This document shows, in pieces, positions 44,563 to 55,930 of a stretch of 64,000 nt of DNA. Made by a program: the position numbers and the translations under genes. The notes below the pieces were generated by a model, which worked only from the letters and a program-made list of their open reading frames with translations, was not told where the DNA came from and searched no databases. Position 1 is the stretch's first letter. Each line of letters starts with the position of its first letter. This stretch comes from Cercophora sp. LCS_1. Its lineage: Eukaryota; Ascomycota; Sordariomycetes; Sordariales; Lasiosphaeriaceae. Where the stretch lies: NCBI GenBank assembly GCA_036250225.1, contig JAPZLL010000004.1:62001-126000 (forward strand). The letters run 5' to 3'.

Positions 44563-46743
44563 ATGGATTTCGCCAACCGCAAGGAGGACTCTGGGACGCA
44601 CTTTCATCCATGTGATCGCATGGAAAGCGTTGGATCTGTCGACACTTTACAGTCGGTCTTGATAAAGTCCGAAGACGAGACATGGAAACAAGGCAATGTC
44701 CCCCAATTTCGCTCAGACACAGGAAACAAGGGAGGCAAAAGGCCGCATATGCATCCGATCCGGTGGCTGCCCGAAATTCTCTCTCAAATCGGAGGCATGC
44801 TGTGTCTCCTAGGTAAAGCACGAGAGCCATCTTTCAACGTGAAGAGTTGCTTACTTTTGGTCTGGCAGCGATCTGCCTTGTTCTCTGGCATGCAGATGGA
44901 AAGCCTCCTCAAACTCTCTATCTCGGCATTACGCTCAACACGGTGTTGGCATTCTTGACGTCTCTCACAAAGGTGGCTTTCCTGGTACCGATTGTCGAGG
45001 GGTTGGGCCAACTGAAGTGGATGCGATTCCTGTCCGACGGGCAACGACGAGCACTCATTGAGTTGCAGATCTTCGAGGAGGGATCAAGGGGTGGTGTGGG
45101 TTGCTTGAAGTTGTTCTTTGGGTTTAAAGGGCGAGTACTTTCTCATCTTGAGTATCCGACGCATAATTATGACTAACCAGATATGCCAAATAGACCACTT
45201 GCATCCTTGGGGGCCCTCATCATGCTGAGCTCGCTGTTTACATCGACCCTCACCCAGCAAGCCATCACATACGACGTGATAAGCGCCGAATCCAGCAGTG
45301 CAAACGACACAGCAACCGTTGAGCGCGCAACTATCTTTTCCGTCTATGACGGAAACAATCTTGCTATTAGTATGTCCTCGGATAATGAATCTCGTTCCAC
45401 TGGGTGCCCTTGTTGATAGCAGTTCACGCAGCCCCCTACGACACCCTCCGCGAGCAACGGGCCATATTCCATGGCGTCTTCACACCACCAACCGAAGCCG
45501 TCATCGAAGTGAAGCCAAACTGCTCATCAGGTGAATGCACATGGCCACCATACGGCTCCCTCGCCATCTGCGGCGGCGTCGCAAACCTCACCGCAACGAA
45601 CAACGAACTCCTTCTCACCACGCTTCGAAATACTACCCTCGAACGTATGCAGGTACTACTCGGTACAAGCAACATCACAGCCGGCGATTTCTACCGCGCC
45701 ATATCCGAAGCCTTTCCCCTCGTCATGGGCCTACTGGAGAAACCTACCGGGGCATTCAACAAATCAGTCACCGAACTCATCGTGAGCGACAGCTTCATCG
45801 CTTATACAGACGGGCCAGTGAGCACGTCCGCGGAATTTGACATATCATCCGTCAAGTTTCTCGAGGTGGCGTTCTGGTGGTGCACAAAGACGTACACGAC
45901 AAAGGTTAGCCAGGGCCAGGCAATAACGACTGAGATTTCGACATTGACAAGGGCAAGGGAGGTCAACAATACGTTGAATTTACCGTGGGATCCCAAGTTT
46001 TATCCTTGCTACTCGACTGGTCGGTGTAATGACACGTATGGTGCGACGGAGGTGGTGCTTGAGCCATCGCCAGGGGTTGATGGCGATGAGAGTGGGGGGT
46101 ATAGCATACACTTGTGGACGGGGCTGACGGGTTCCATGCTCCTCGCTTCGACCATGTTGGATTCGCTTCTTCTTGATCGGACTCGAGGCGTTGTGGCATC
46201 GAATGGAGGCGGTGTTGCCAAGGCGTTTGGGTTTTCGCTGTTGGGGGATTTTCTGGCCACCGAGGTACCGTCGCCGGAGGAGCAGATGGCCAATGTCCGG
46301 ACCATCGTGGATAATACGGCGCGTTCGATGACGAATCTGTGAGTCCATTCTCCTTTTCAGTAATCAACTTGATGGTAGCGGCTGACTTCCTGTCTAGTCT
46401 TCGAGAAGGCGCCACGTGCCTTGGTCGACCAGAGTGCACCGTCCTCGGAACAGTCTTTACTCCCCAGGCATTCGTTAAAATCCACTGGGAGTGGATGGCC
46501 ATGCTTGCGGCTCAGTTGCTGCTCACAGCGCTGTTTCTCGTTATTACGATTACACAAACGTACTTGTCACGGATGCAGGTCATCAAAAACTCGAGCCTCG
46601 CAACACTTTGCGCACTCGATAAGACAACACGACAACAAGTCGGCAGCTTTGGGGACCTTGACCAACTCGCCAAAAAGGCAAAGGATCTCGAAGTCAGACT
46701 CGAGAGAGACAAATCTGGTGTAGCACTCTGGCTTGGCAGATAA
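44563..46743 (+). CDS. DUF3176 membrane protein, 650 aa, five exons
   Basis: Exons 44563-44812, 44869-45130, 45194-45369, 45420-46338 and 46398-46743; phases agree to 650 codons. Intron 2 is best read as GC-AG (donor GCGAGT); a GT donor at 45122 also keeps the frame and would delete three residues. Start at 44563 is the first ATG in the frame. The DUF3176 core is exons 1-3: two membrane helices (LPEILSQIGGMLCLLAAICLVLW; TLNTVLAFLTSLTKVAFLVPIV) followed by the conserved GLGQLKWMRF, then a third helix (PLASLGALIMLSSL). A long outside loop with several N-glycosylation sequons (NDT, NCS, NLT, NTT, NIT) follows. A last helix (WMAMLAAQLLLTALFLVITI) lies near the C-terminus. Function of the family is unknown; a surface role is inferred from topology. 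Confidence 0.87.
45131..45193 (+). other. Probable GC-AG intron in the DUF3176 gene
   Basis: The nearest strong-looking GT (45135) does not keep the frame with any acceptor. GCGAGT at 45131 with the AG at 45192-45193 does, and the branch-like GACTAAC lies 18 bases before that acceptor. Confidence 0.5.
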
Positions 46744-46820
46744 AGGAGAACATTACCCCTATTTCTGTTGGCGTTAACTTCGTAGTGCAACGAACCATAA
46801 CCTCGCCCACCGAAACGGAC

Positions 46821-47966
46821 TCACTCCCACGCCCTCCCGACCACACCTCCAGGCATCGTCTCCAACCACCCATCCACATCCTCCTCTACCTGCGGTGTAC
46901 CCCGACACTCATTGGCAGCCTCAATACTCTGCCCAGGCAGCCCACCCTGCGCTCCACATCCCACACAATCAAACGCCTTTTGCAACGAATCACCCTTCCA
47001 CCCAAACAAATAGTCCCCATGATGCCCAAACCCCTTTCGATCCCCAAAACTCCACAGGAAAGGCTGTCTCCCCTTTGTCACCGGCCAAAACTCCTCGGCG
47101 TTGAACTCCCTCGTATCCCACCGAATCTCGAGCGCAATCTGCGGTATAATCACCGGGTGGCTCGCCGGACACGCGGCACCCCGCATATAATCCCCGTCCA
47201 TCACATACGCCACATGGGAACTATGATCCGGACTATCGAGGTTCTTCCCATCCCAACAAGGCGGGAAAAAGATGGTTGTCAAAATCCCCTCCGGACAGGG
47301 CACGCCAGGGAATTCATACCCCAGATGCGTGAATCGAGTATCTTCCCGCTGGAGACAGGTATACACGATCCCGTCCATCAGCGTTCGTGTGGCGGATGGA
47401 TCACGCCACGGTGTACCGGGGTATTGTTGATTGTTGTTGGGATGGCCCGTTCGCATGCGAAAGCCCGGTGCGAAGGCCCGCAGGCGAACCTTGTTGGTCG
47501 ATCTACCGTCCAGGTCCATGTACTGCGGGAAGTAGTAGATTGTGATGCCGCCTTCGCGGGCTTTTTCGTGGAATAAGGAGCCGATTTGCTTGATGCGCTT
47601 GTAGGAGCCGTTGTGCGGGGATTGGTAGAACATGGTTGCCGTCCAGTAGTTGGAGAAGTCGTCGGGCAGGGTGCAGGTTGTGCAAGCTGATTCGGTGGCG
47701 GGGTCGTGGGTGATGGGTGTCATGTTTGCGCGGAACGAGTTGCCGCCGACTATTTGGTGGAGGTGGGAGGTGCCGATCACGCCGGGTTCGACGAGTCTTG
47801 GCTCTCAATGTTTCAGCCGGGAATGAAGGAAGGGAGGAGGAGGGACTTACGGGTCGACGCGGTCACGGAGGAGGAGGGAGCAGGACATTTTGAGGCTTGT
47901 TGGCGACGGTTCGCGTTCTTGGGCAGTGGCGAGGGACGCCAGGGTGGTGAGGAGGGCTGACCACAT
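46821..47966 (-). CDS. DUF1996 secreted protein 1, 363 aa
   Basis: Minus-strand exons 47851-47966 and 46821-47796; one 54-bp intron with a GTAAGT donor and an unusual AAG acceptor, needed to give VDPLVEPGVIGTSHLHQIVGG. Residues 1-16 are a signal peptide (MWSALLTTLASLATAQ). DUF1996 landmarks: SCSLLLRDRVDPLVEPG, HLHQIVGGNSF, CTTCTLPDDFSNYWTA, PCWDGKNLDSPDHSSHVAY, and HHGDYLFGWKGDSLQ. The family occurs in fungal secretomes and cell walls; its biochemical activity is not established. It ends EEDVDGWLETMPGG. It is convergent with the DUF3176 gene, with 77 bp between stop codons, and is a paralogue of the gene at 53685-55120. Confidence 0.92.
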
Positions 47967-48925
47967 TGTATCGGGTTCTTCCGGTTGATGATATGATGGC
48001 AGAGACGGTAGAGGTGATGGGACCGGTAAGCCTGAAGCGAGAGAGAACTCTTCGCATATGTGTCTGTTACCTCCTTTTCTAGAATCCGAATTCCGGGACA
48101 CTGCATGCTAATGATATCAGGAGGATCGAAAGGGCCGCCAAGAATGTAGGCAGTGTTAATCTAGCTGCGAACTGAGAGTCGTGTGATTGAGCGTCGATAT
48201 TGCCCCCGCGACGTAGGATTTAGCCACGACTCTGCAACCACTCAAGCAACCAGGTGTTACTCTACAAATAAGGTTGTCGATCCTTGCTGCACTATTTATT
48301 GAAGCCCGTTCACAGATTCTCAGAGTGTTTAGTGCGTCAAGGACCAAAAAAACGCGAGCCATGTTGTGTGATCTTTGTGATATCCGGGCTGGGGTGGGCC
48401 ATGTGCCAGGCCGACCACTCCTCATGTCCTGGGAAGTGTTTGCTGCTCTGCGAAGCCAGGACAGAGATCCTGCAAGCTGACTTTTGCAAGGGAGTGACGT
48501 CCACATTGGAGAGAGTCCAGGCAGAGAAGCTGGTGTCTAATGCTGACTAGTCAATCTCAACTGCCCGCCGTGGGCACCAGTTGAGCGGTTGCTGATCCTG
48601 TTATAACAATACAGTGAATGCTGGTTGACACGGCCGGGGTCGCGACAAAGCGGGTCGTCGCTGGAAATGTCGCATTGACGGCGTCAAGGTTCCCGCCAAG
48701 GCGACCTGGAGTTGGTCATCTCGGTCGTTCCAGCAGCAGGAAGGTGCAATGGAGATGTGGTCACGAGACAATCATGTGAAGTCGCACAGAGGATCTTCCT
48801 CAAGCTGAGTCATCGCTCTGCTGGGTTCGTTTGCTGCAGGTATTCCTCTTCCGCAATCGAAAGCCAAACCCCGCATCCAGGAAGCCCTTCCATCCTCACT
48901 CCGGGTTCTCTTCATCGCAGGCAAA
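47967..48925. promoter_or_regulatory. Divergent intergenic region, DUF1996-1 and F-box gene
   Basis: 0.96 kb between outward-facing starts. No gene; frames of up to 116 codons lack domains. No specific regulatory motif is claimed. Confidence 0.45.
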
Positions 48926-50340
48926 ATGGGGCGACAGCTGGAAGATTTTCCAGTCGAGCTTCTCAATGAGATCTGCTCTCACCTCTGCCCTCATTGCCGC
49001 GTGGAAGAATTCAGCAGGCGGTCGCACACTGCGCTCGAGACACGGCGGAGCAAAGCCGGTCTCGCAGCCCTTTGTCGCACATCCAAGGGACTCCAAGGCA
49101 TCGCAGAGCCCTACCTCTACCATTTCGTCGACCAAAATGGCGGGACACAGAGTCGCACATTGCCATGGCTTGTCCAGAGAATTACATCAAGGTAAATATC
49201 GCCCTGTCTTTTATTTCTTGGCCGCTTTCATCAAGCTGACAGTCCAGACCTGACCTTGCCAAGCATGTGAAGCGCCTGGATTTTGCCCAGACGGTTGCCT
49301 GCTCGGTCCCCGAGGAGCTGGTCGCGCACCTGTCCGACGCCGCAGCGCGGTGTAACCTGAACCTCCCGGACTGGTGGCACCAGAGCTGGGAGAAGGCGGT
49401 CTTGGTCCTCCTGGAGCTCCTCCTCTTACACACGCCGAACGCCAGCACCTTGCATCTTACCCCAACACTGTATCTAAACTTTGCGCATTTTTCCAGGAGC
49501 AAGGAGACCCTCAACCATGCCCATGTTTTGCCGGGATTGACGACCTTGTTCGTCAAACGCGATGCCGAAGCTAGTAACGAGTGGGTATCAATCAAGCCTC
49601 TGTTAGAGGCTGCAACGAACCTGAAAAGACTCACCTTGAGGGGGTCACGTTATCGATCGCGGTATCGGGATTTTTTAAGTGACGGCCTGACCTTTGAGCA
49701 TCTAACCGACCTCAGCTTTTACCATTGTACCTTTACATCCGCCTATATCGGAAACATCATCATAGCGTGTTCGCGGCTCGAAGTCTTTCACGCGACACTT
49801 GAATACTCGCCCACGGAGCATCCCCACTTCTTCCTTGCTCACAACGAGGACGGCGGCACATGGTTCAGCTTGCACACCATTATGAGCTCTCTACGCAAAC
49901 ACAAGCGTACTTTGAGGGTTTTCAGCTTCGACACGTCAAAGGGCCGACCTCAACTCCCTGAGAATAGCCACCACTTCCGGGACTTTGAAAAGCTCGAGTC
50001 CGTTCAGATGACGCTCGCGGATTTCAAGTCAGTCGACGACACCAACAACCCATCCGATACTTTCTTGATCGAGATGCTCCCCGAGTCAATCAAGCGCCTC
50101 CAGTTGGTGGACCCGGCCGAAAACATCACGTCGAATCTTTGGGAATTGAACGCAGCGCTGGACAGAGGCAGTTTTCCCAACCTCGTTGAGCTTGGCATCA
50201 ACTCACACGCATCGCATGATGACCCAGGCGAAGAGAAGAGTGATGTTGCTGTTCAAATGGTGGCGCTTGGGGTTGCTTTTGGCCTGCGCCAAGGTTTCAA
50301 ATTCAGCGGAGTATCAGATGTGATGAACGAATGGCGCTGA
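48926..50340 (+). CDS. F-box-like protein, 452 aa
   Basis: Exons 48926-49191 and 49248-50340; the 56-bp intron is GT-AG with a CTGAC branch, and phases agree to 452 codons. The N-terminus reads LEDFPVELLNEICSHLC and, after a short basic stretch, LAALCRTSKGLQGIAEPYLYH; this is the usual fungal F-box pattern that binds Skp1 in SCF ubiquitin ligases. The rest alternates hydrophobic strands and helices (NLKRLTLRG, HLTDLSFYHCTF, LPESIKRLQL, NLVELGIN), like degenerate leucine-rich repeats that could bind a substrate. No substrate can be named. Fungal genomes carry many fast-evolving F-box genes of this kind, usually poorly conserved. Confidence 0.83.
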
Positions 50341-51858
50341 ATTGGTTGTCGATCATTGCAAGATGCACAGCGTGCACCCCAGGCAGAATGACAATGTCAA
50401 CGTACACGACGGGTATCTGCTGGATACCAAACAGGAAATGCAGCGCTTTATCTTATCTTGCAAAAGCGTTTGGTGGTGCCAGGAGGATGACCCCCTGGCG
50501 GATCGTGAAACTCTTGGCGGAGTCGTGGTGGTTTTTACTGACCTGATCATGAAACAGACATCGCGTGTTGGCCCACGTCAAATGGGACCATCCACACCAT
50601 TCTGTTCACGATTTAAGCTCAAGGCCCATGCAACACCAGGCGTCTTTCGTCTCATCCGCCGCTGCAAAGATCTGAGGAGATCCTCACGATTCGCGCATAC
50701 GACCGAATTGAGCATGGCACATGTTTCGCATGTCACGCCACGCTCAGTGGGAGAGCATTTTGGTGTTTGTACAAAGTGCCATGTCTCCCACTGCGCGGGA
50801 AGAATTTCCTGAAGAGAAGGCATTTGTCACGTCGTCAGAGTGTCGCACACCTTTTTGCGCGGGCGCAGCTTTAGACTGCTGGGAGCGAATTATTCGATTT
50901 ACAATTCCTTGGCTGGCCAATATTTTCTGCGTCGTATTTAATTTGCTGCATTGCATTCAGCCATGCCTCCTTTTCGACTTCCCGAGACCCATGAGTTGGT
51001 CGAGCGGCTCGCCCATGCCAGCCACACTCTCGCACGAAGAGAGGTTGATCATTCGACATTGGAGACACTTGCAGTCGGTATGTCTTTTCCTGTCGGCGTC
51101 AAGATCTCTCAACTTACCAGAGACAGTTGCTACCATCTTTGTCAGCATGGGGTTTGTCATGTACTGGGGCATCATCAAGCAGGGGTCCTGTTCATGGCGG
51201 GGCAAAAAGGGTTGAGCATACCTCGAGGCATTGCATCTTCTTCATACATGTTTATATTTCCTCCCATGGTCTTTTGTCTCGGGAAGGGGCGTTTATAGCG
51301 ATATACCCATATTATCATTTTTCCACAACGGCTCTCGTCGGCAACAATAATTCGGAGACTTGTCTCTCCTCTCAACTGCCATCCGCCAGCATCTCACAGT
51401 CTTATCGACCAAGTTGTGGATTCCACTTGAAAGGCGACCAAGAGTGTCTAGCATCTTGGTTGTGGATTCGAGCTATTGTCAATCGCGCCAAGTTCATCAC
51501 CTCTGTTCATCCCATCACAGCGCCCAACTGTGCAACACCCACCCCAATCCCGCGTTGTGGGATGGACATTTCTCGGACTCCCGGTTCCACAACAACGTGA
51601 ATCCTGCCTAGGCAGCTCCAAAGCACCCCTCCGTTCCACCAACTCCGCAAACCACAAACCAGGCAGCAATCGATTGGCCCATCAAAACGGACAACTGTTC
51701 ATCCTCTTCTTTGCGCCGCAAACCCACAGTCGCTCTTCCCTCGACGCAACCATTCCCACCCATCTTGACTTTGACCTAACCCAATTCTTCGTCCGCTTCG
51801 ACCACCTCCATTTCCTTCTCTCACACGCCCGCCCGCTAGATACTCTACCAGGGACGAA
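50341..51858. other. Intergenic downstream of the F-box gene
   Basis: 1.5 kb with overlapping open frames of up to 164 codons but no domain, signal peptide or splice chain. The right end, just before 51859, is C- and A-rich leader-like sequence (5' flank of the 4TM gene). Confidence 0.45.
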
Positions 51859-52577
51859 ATGGCAAACCCACCTCTAGCCCCAATCCTCCTCAAAAAGACC
51901 TGGCTCTTCCAAGCCATCGTCGCAGGCCCGACGTTCGTGATCCTCGGCCTCTGCGCCATGATTGCCCTCTGGGACGGCGGGTACTGGACCATTTACGATT
52001 TCGTCACCGACACGTGCACGTCCATCATGGCGGCGGGCATTATTTTTATTGTGCTGGTGCAGCGACAGCTTGGGGAGCCGGATGCGGACGAGATGAAGAA
52101 GTGGACGTTGCGGTTTGAGGTGGCCAAGTCGGGATTGGCGACGGGGTTGTGGGTTTGGCTGATGTGGGTTTCCTCCTTTGTTCCTCTCATGTTCTTGGAA
52201 AAAAAGGAAAAACGGACAGGGCAACGAAAAGGAAGCGGAGTGCAGGAGCAGAGGGTGTGGAAGAGCCGAAGAGGGAAATAGCTGACTGTTGCAGGGCTGA
52301 CTCGATTTGGGGACCGGGGATAAGCTATCGGGAGAGGAGGATCGCGTGCAGTGCTATTGCGAGTGTTTTGTTGTTGTAAGTTTTTTTTGGAAGTTTTTTT
52401 TTTTTTTGGGCAGTGACGGGATGGGAGATTGAGCTGACGGCACGGTGTAGCTTGTTCTTTTACCCGACTGCGGTTTATGCAGTTTATATTCAGGGTGGAA
52501 ATCGTAGCCGTCAAGTTGAGCGTGGCGGGGATGAGGCGGAGAGGGGTGAGCGAACTCCTCTGCTCCAGGATGTGTAG
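51859..52577 (+). CDS. Small four-helix membrane protein, 170 aa
   Basis: Exons 51859-52163, 52295-52375 and 52451-52577; introns 131 and 75 bp, GT-AG, phases agree to 170 codons. Without splicing the frame would end in a Lys/Arg-rich tail, while splicing yields a fourth membrane helix, which argues for the spliced form. Helices: near residue 14 (IVAGPTFVILGLCAMIALW), near 50 (SIMAAGIIFIVLVQ), near 90 (GLATGLWVWLM) and near 125 (ASVLLLFFYPTAVYAVYI). The tail is charged (ERGGDEAERGERTPLLQ), probably cytosolic, with a possible dileucine sorting signal. Family not recognised. It is followed 255 bp later by a secreted protein gene on the same strand. Confidence 0.72.
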
Positions 52578-52831
52578 GTTTTGCGGCCGCGGTTGATGAA
52601 CACCAGCAGTGGTTGCTGGGGTGATTTTCAGGGATGGCGGAATAGGGGTTGGGACAGGTGGAGTTCGCCGTTGTCACAGGCCAAATACGGCCGGCAACCG
52701 GTAATCAGTAAAGCCAATTCATCTTTCCAACGGCCGTGGATGCTCCAGGTCCAGGAGGAAATGATTTTGCGCGATATGCAATCCTTAATCCTTTGACCAG
52801 ACACACTCCTAATGCTTGACAAGTTGCAATC

Positions 52832-53679
52832 ATGAAACCAATCCTGCTGTTGCCTTTCAGTGCTCTGCTTCCAGGAATGGTAGCGGGCCATGACACCTGT
52901 CCGCAGGCATGTGAGCTCGCCAACATCATGCTGCATCGCCACCCGACACCGTGGGACTGGCCGACGCCCAAAGAGTGGTTCAAGAACGATTGCTCGTCTC
53001 GCCTCCACACCACGGTCACGCCTGTCAAGAGCACATCAACGGTAGCGCAAACGTTCAATCCAACCGAGACTAGCACCAGTGTTATTACTGCCGTTGAGCC
53101 TGTCATAGGCACAACCGTTGTCTCGACCGACGTCTTGATCAGCACCGAGAGTGCAACAACAACTGTCACGACCGAGACCAGCATTTCGATTGCGAGCATC
53201 ATTACGTCAACTGAGCAAACCACAACAACAACTACTACCACGCTGAATATCGGGGTTGGCCTCCTCGCCCCACGCTCGGTGGCTCCGTTTCCATCCGATG
53301 CCGTCCCCAGGGCTTGCACAGAGTGTTGGCGCATCTACACGCAGGCCTGCAGAAAGATTGGCGTCCGTCCTACGACTATCACCCTCCCGGCCGCCACAAC
53401 CACGACCACGACCACAATCACCAGCGTCAGTATCTCCATTCCCTGGTAGAAATAACACCTCAAGCACCAACCAAGCTCTGGCAGACAACGACAACGCCTA
53501 CGACAACGACCACGACGAGGTCAACCACAGCAAACACTCCCGTTACCATAACAACGACAACAACGACGACTATTCTGATCCCTGCCACCTTGACAACGAC
53601 ACTTCCGGTAACGACAGTCACGGGGGTACTAAGTGTGTCGACTATCGTCACCACCTTTACCCTCTTCACCATCGGATAA
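52832..53679 (+). CDS. Secreted Thr-rich protein, about 262 aa
   Basis: The ATG at 52832 starts a signal peptide (MKPILLLPFSALLPGMVAG). Next comes a short Cys-bearing segment (DTCPQACELANIM; KNDCSS), then Thr/Ser/Val-rich sequence likely to be O-mannosylated, a second Cys segment (ACTECWRIYTQACRKIG), and more Thr runs. Read straight through, the frame stops at 53449 (205 aa). A 59-bp GT-AG intron (53426-53484) keeps phase and joins a second Thr-rich exon to 53679 ending TLFTIG. I favour the spliced form because the two halves have the same composition, but the donor (GTCAGT) is not strong. Four of the Cys residues form two CxxxC/CxxC pairs. Family not recognised; a wall or surface protein by composition. 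Its stop lies five bases from that of the opposing DUF1996 gene. Confidence 0.62.
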
Positions 53680-53684
53680 AGAAC

Positions 53685-55120
53685 CTATGTCACGTGCACA
53701 TTTCCGGGGATGGCTGGAAGCCCTAGTGCCATTGATTAGCAAAGAGACTAGATAGAGCTGGGGAGGAATTGAAAACGTACACTCGCCACCACGCCCAACA
53801 ACCTCGTTGGGAACCTGCGTGTTCTTGAAACACTTGGCTGCCTCAGCAGCAGTCTGCGACTTTAGTATAGGACAAGCATCATTCACACAATCATTCCCAA
53901 GGGTAGCGTCCATTCCCCTCTGCAGTGCATCGCCCTTCCACCCGAAGAGGTAATCGCCGTGTTGACCGTGTCCGGTTCTGTCGGTGTTAGCCACTCCTAT
54001 CCGTAACTCCGGTTTGAAGAGGAAGAAAGCAAAAGAGAAATAGGTCGGGTTAAGAAAAAGACCACGGTCCCGCAACGTGGTGAAAAGAAAGGGGGAGAAA
54101 AAAGAAGAAGAAGAAGAAGAACGAAAGAGAAAAAAGAGAAATAAAAAGGTAAAAAGAACATACGAATCCCCAAAACTATAAACAAAAGGCTGTTTCCCCC
54201 CCTTAAAATACGCCTCTTTGTTAAACTGCGCCGTATCCCACGCCACCTCGTACATCAGCTGCGGCACCCTCACCGGATGCGTACTAGGACACGTAGCGGG
54301 TGCGAGGTTTTGTCCTCCAGGTGAATACGCCATGTGGCTCGCATGGTCCGGAGAATCAAGGTTTTTCCCGTCCCAGCAGGAGGGAAAAATCACCGAGGCG
54401 CGAATCCCGCCCGGGCACATCTTCGTCGGGAATTCAGACGTGTCGCGTGAGTCGCAAGGCGCCAAACCGGCGCCGTTTCCGGTGCAGCGGTGGCAGATTC
54501 CTTTGAAGGAGCCGGGGGAGGTGCGGAGTTCAGGTTTTCCTGTTATCATGCGGAAGCCCTAGTCTTGTTAGAACGGGTCTAGGGATGAGAGAGGGAGGGA
54601 GGGAGCGACACACAGGCTTAAAAGCAACCACTTTATTAGGCGTGCCCCGTCCACCAAACGGCATCATGTAGTAGATGGTGAGACCGCCACCCATGGGCTG
54701 CGGGGCTTTATCGATGCCGACAAAGTTGGTGCGCTGCGGGACGAGTTTGTAGGACCCGTTCTCCGGGGAGCGGAAGTACAGACTTGCGGTCCAGTAGTTG
54801 CTGAAGTCCTCGGAGTAGGTGCATGTGGTGCAGGTGGACTCGACCGACGGATCCATACGATCAGGGTCCATCTGCTGTTGTTAGCATCAACTTAAAAAAA
54901 AAAAAGGGGGGGGAAAGGAGCGCATTACAGTGACGTTGAACGAATTTCCTCCAACAATTTGGTGCACATGTGTCGACGGATTCATACCCGGATTCACCAG
55001 CGGATCAGTCCGCTCGATGACAAGCTGTGAGCATGAGAAACGCAGGAGGCGCCCAACGTTGACATTTTGGCTGACGACGTGCTGGAACAGCAGCGCGATG
55101 ACTCCAAGTTTCGTCCACAT
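53685..55120 (-). CDS. DUF1996 secreted protein 2, 360 aa, five exons
   Basis: Minus-strand exons 54929-55120, 54614-54874, 54164-54558, 53781-53977 and 53685-53722; phases agree to 360 codons (the second acceptor may be three bases further in). Signal peptide MWTKLGVIALLFQHVVSQ. DUF1996 landmarks: FSCSQLVIERTDPLVNPG, HVHQIVGGNSF, CTTCTYSEDFSNYWTA, SCWDGKNLDSPDHASHMAY and QHGDYLFGWKGDALQ. The fourth intron in the coordinates (53978-54163, 186 bp) has no stop and is divisible by three; its removal rejoins FVYSFGDS to TGHGQHGDY. The last intron (53723-53780, GTACGT...CTAG) gives the family-like end GGEWLPAIPGNVHVT; unspliced the frame would run into the opposing gene. Same family and strand as the gene at 46821-47966, but with four introns against one. 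Confidence 0.9.
54082..54121. repeat. 40-base homopurine tract inside a DUF1996-2 intron
   Basis: Only A and G on the plus strand, including five GAA repeats; on the coding strand this is a long polypyrimidine tract within the 186-bp intron. A second purine block follows after one C. Confidence 0.85.
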
Positions 55121-55930
55121 GGTGAGAACTGCAGCGATGTTTGCGTTGGCGGAGAGGGCAGACGTTGAACGACCGTATCGGATGAGCTGCCGAATATAAA
55201 TGTCGTATGCATCTTACCCCAGGCCTTGTTTAAACCCGGCTGGCAAAATGCAGCCCCTCGCCACTGCCGGCCTCCCTGACCGTGACGGGCAACCAATCAC
55301 CCGGGTCGCAATCAACCGCCTTTATTGACTTTGAATTGACACTTGCATCCCGCAGTGCCCATTTGCTGGCCCGGGGTATGTCTTGATTGAGAGGACGTGG
55401 AATTTGCCAAGCTTCCTCGGCAACTCACATCCGTCTCCAAGGGACACTAAACACCAGATATGGATGAAAATCATGACACAACCCGCGTTTGCCATTCTTG
55501 GAAAGCGTAATTACATAGGTAGTTAACTCAGCTCGGAAATGACAGGGCCTTGGTGCGGCCTGTCTTGTAAGTTCTAGATCTAAGCTTTTGGACACTTCAA
55601 ATTTGATACTCTTTGTATGCCAAACTGGGCCATTTCTGAACAAATCCGGTCCCGTTTCTGAAACCACTCATGATCATGCTTCTTTTTGAGCTAACTTTCA
55701 AAGATGGAACTCCAAGTCTTCTGGCCGCGAATGGGGACCTGGTCGTGGTGGCGGCTAATCATCTGGTCACACGCGTCATGCGTTTCCCGCACTGAATGTC
55801 CCTCGTGGTCGGGCCAGGCCCAAAAATCTTCCGTTTTTTTCTCTTTTAAAAACTTGAGGGCATTTAAGCGCCGCAGTCGTAAGAGGTTGCACACGTCACA
55901 CAAGATACACCTGAACAAGAATAGCCCATA
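55121..55930. promoter_or_regulatory. Divergent intergenic region, DUF1996-2 and 4TM gene
   Basis: 0.8 kb between outward-facing starts. No gene or clear element; both promoters are expected here. Confidence 0.45.
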
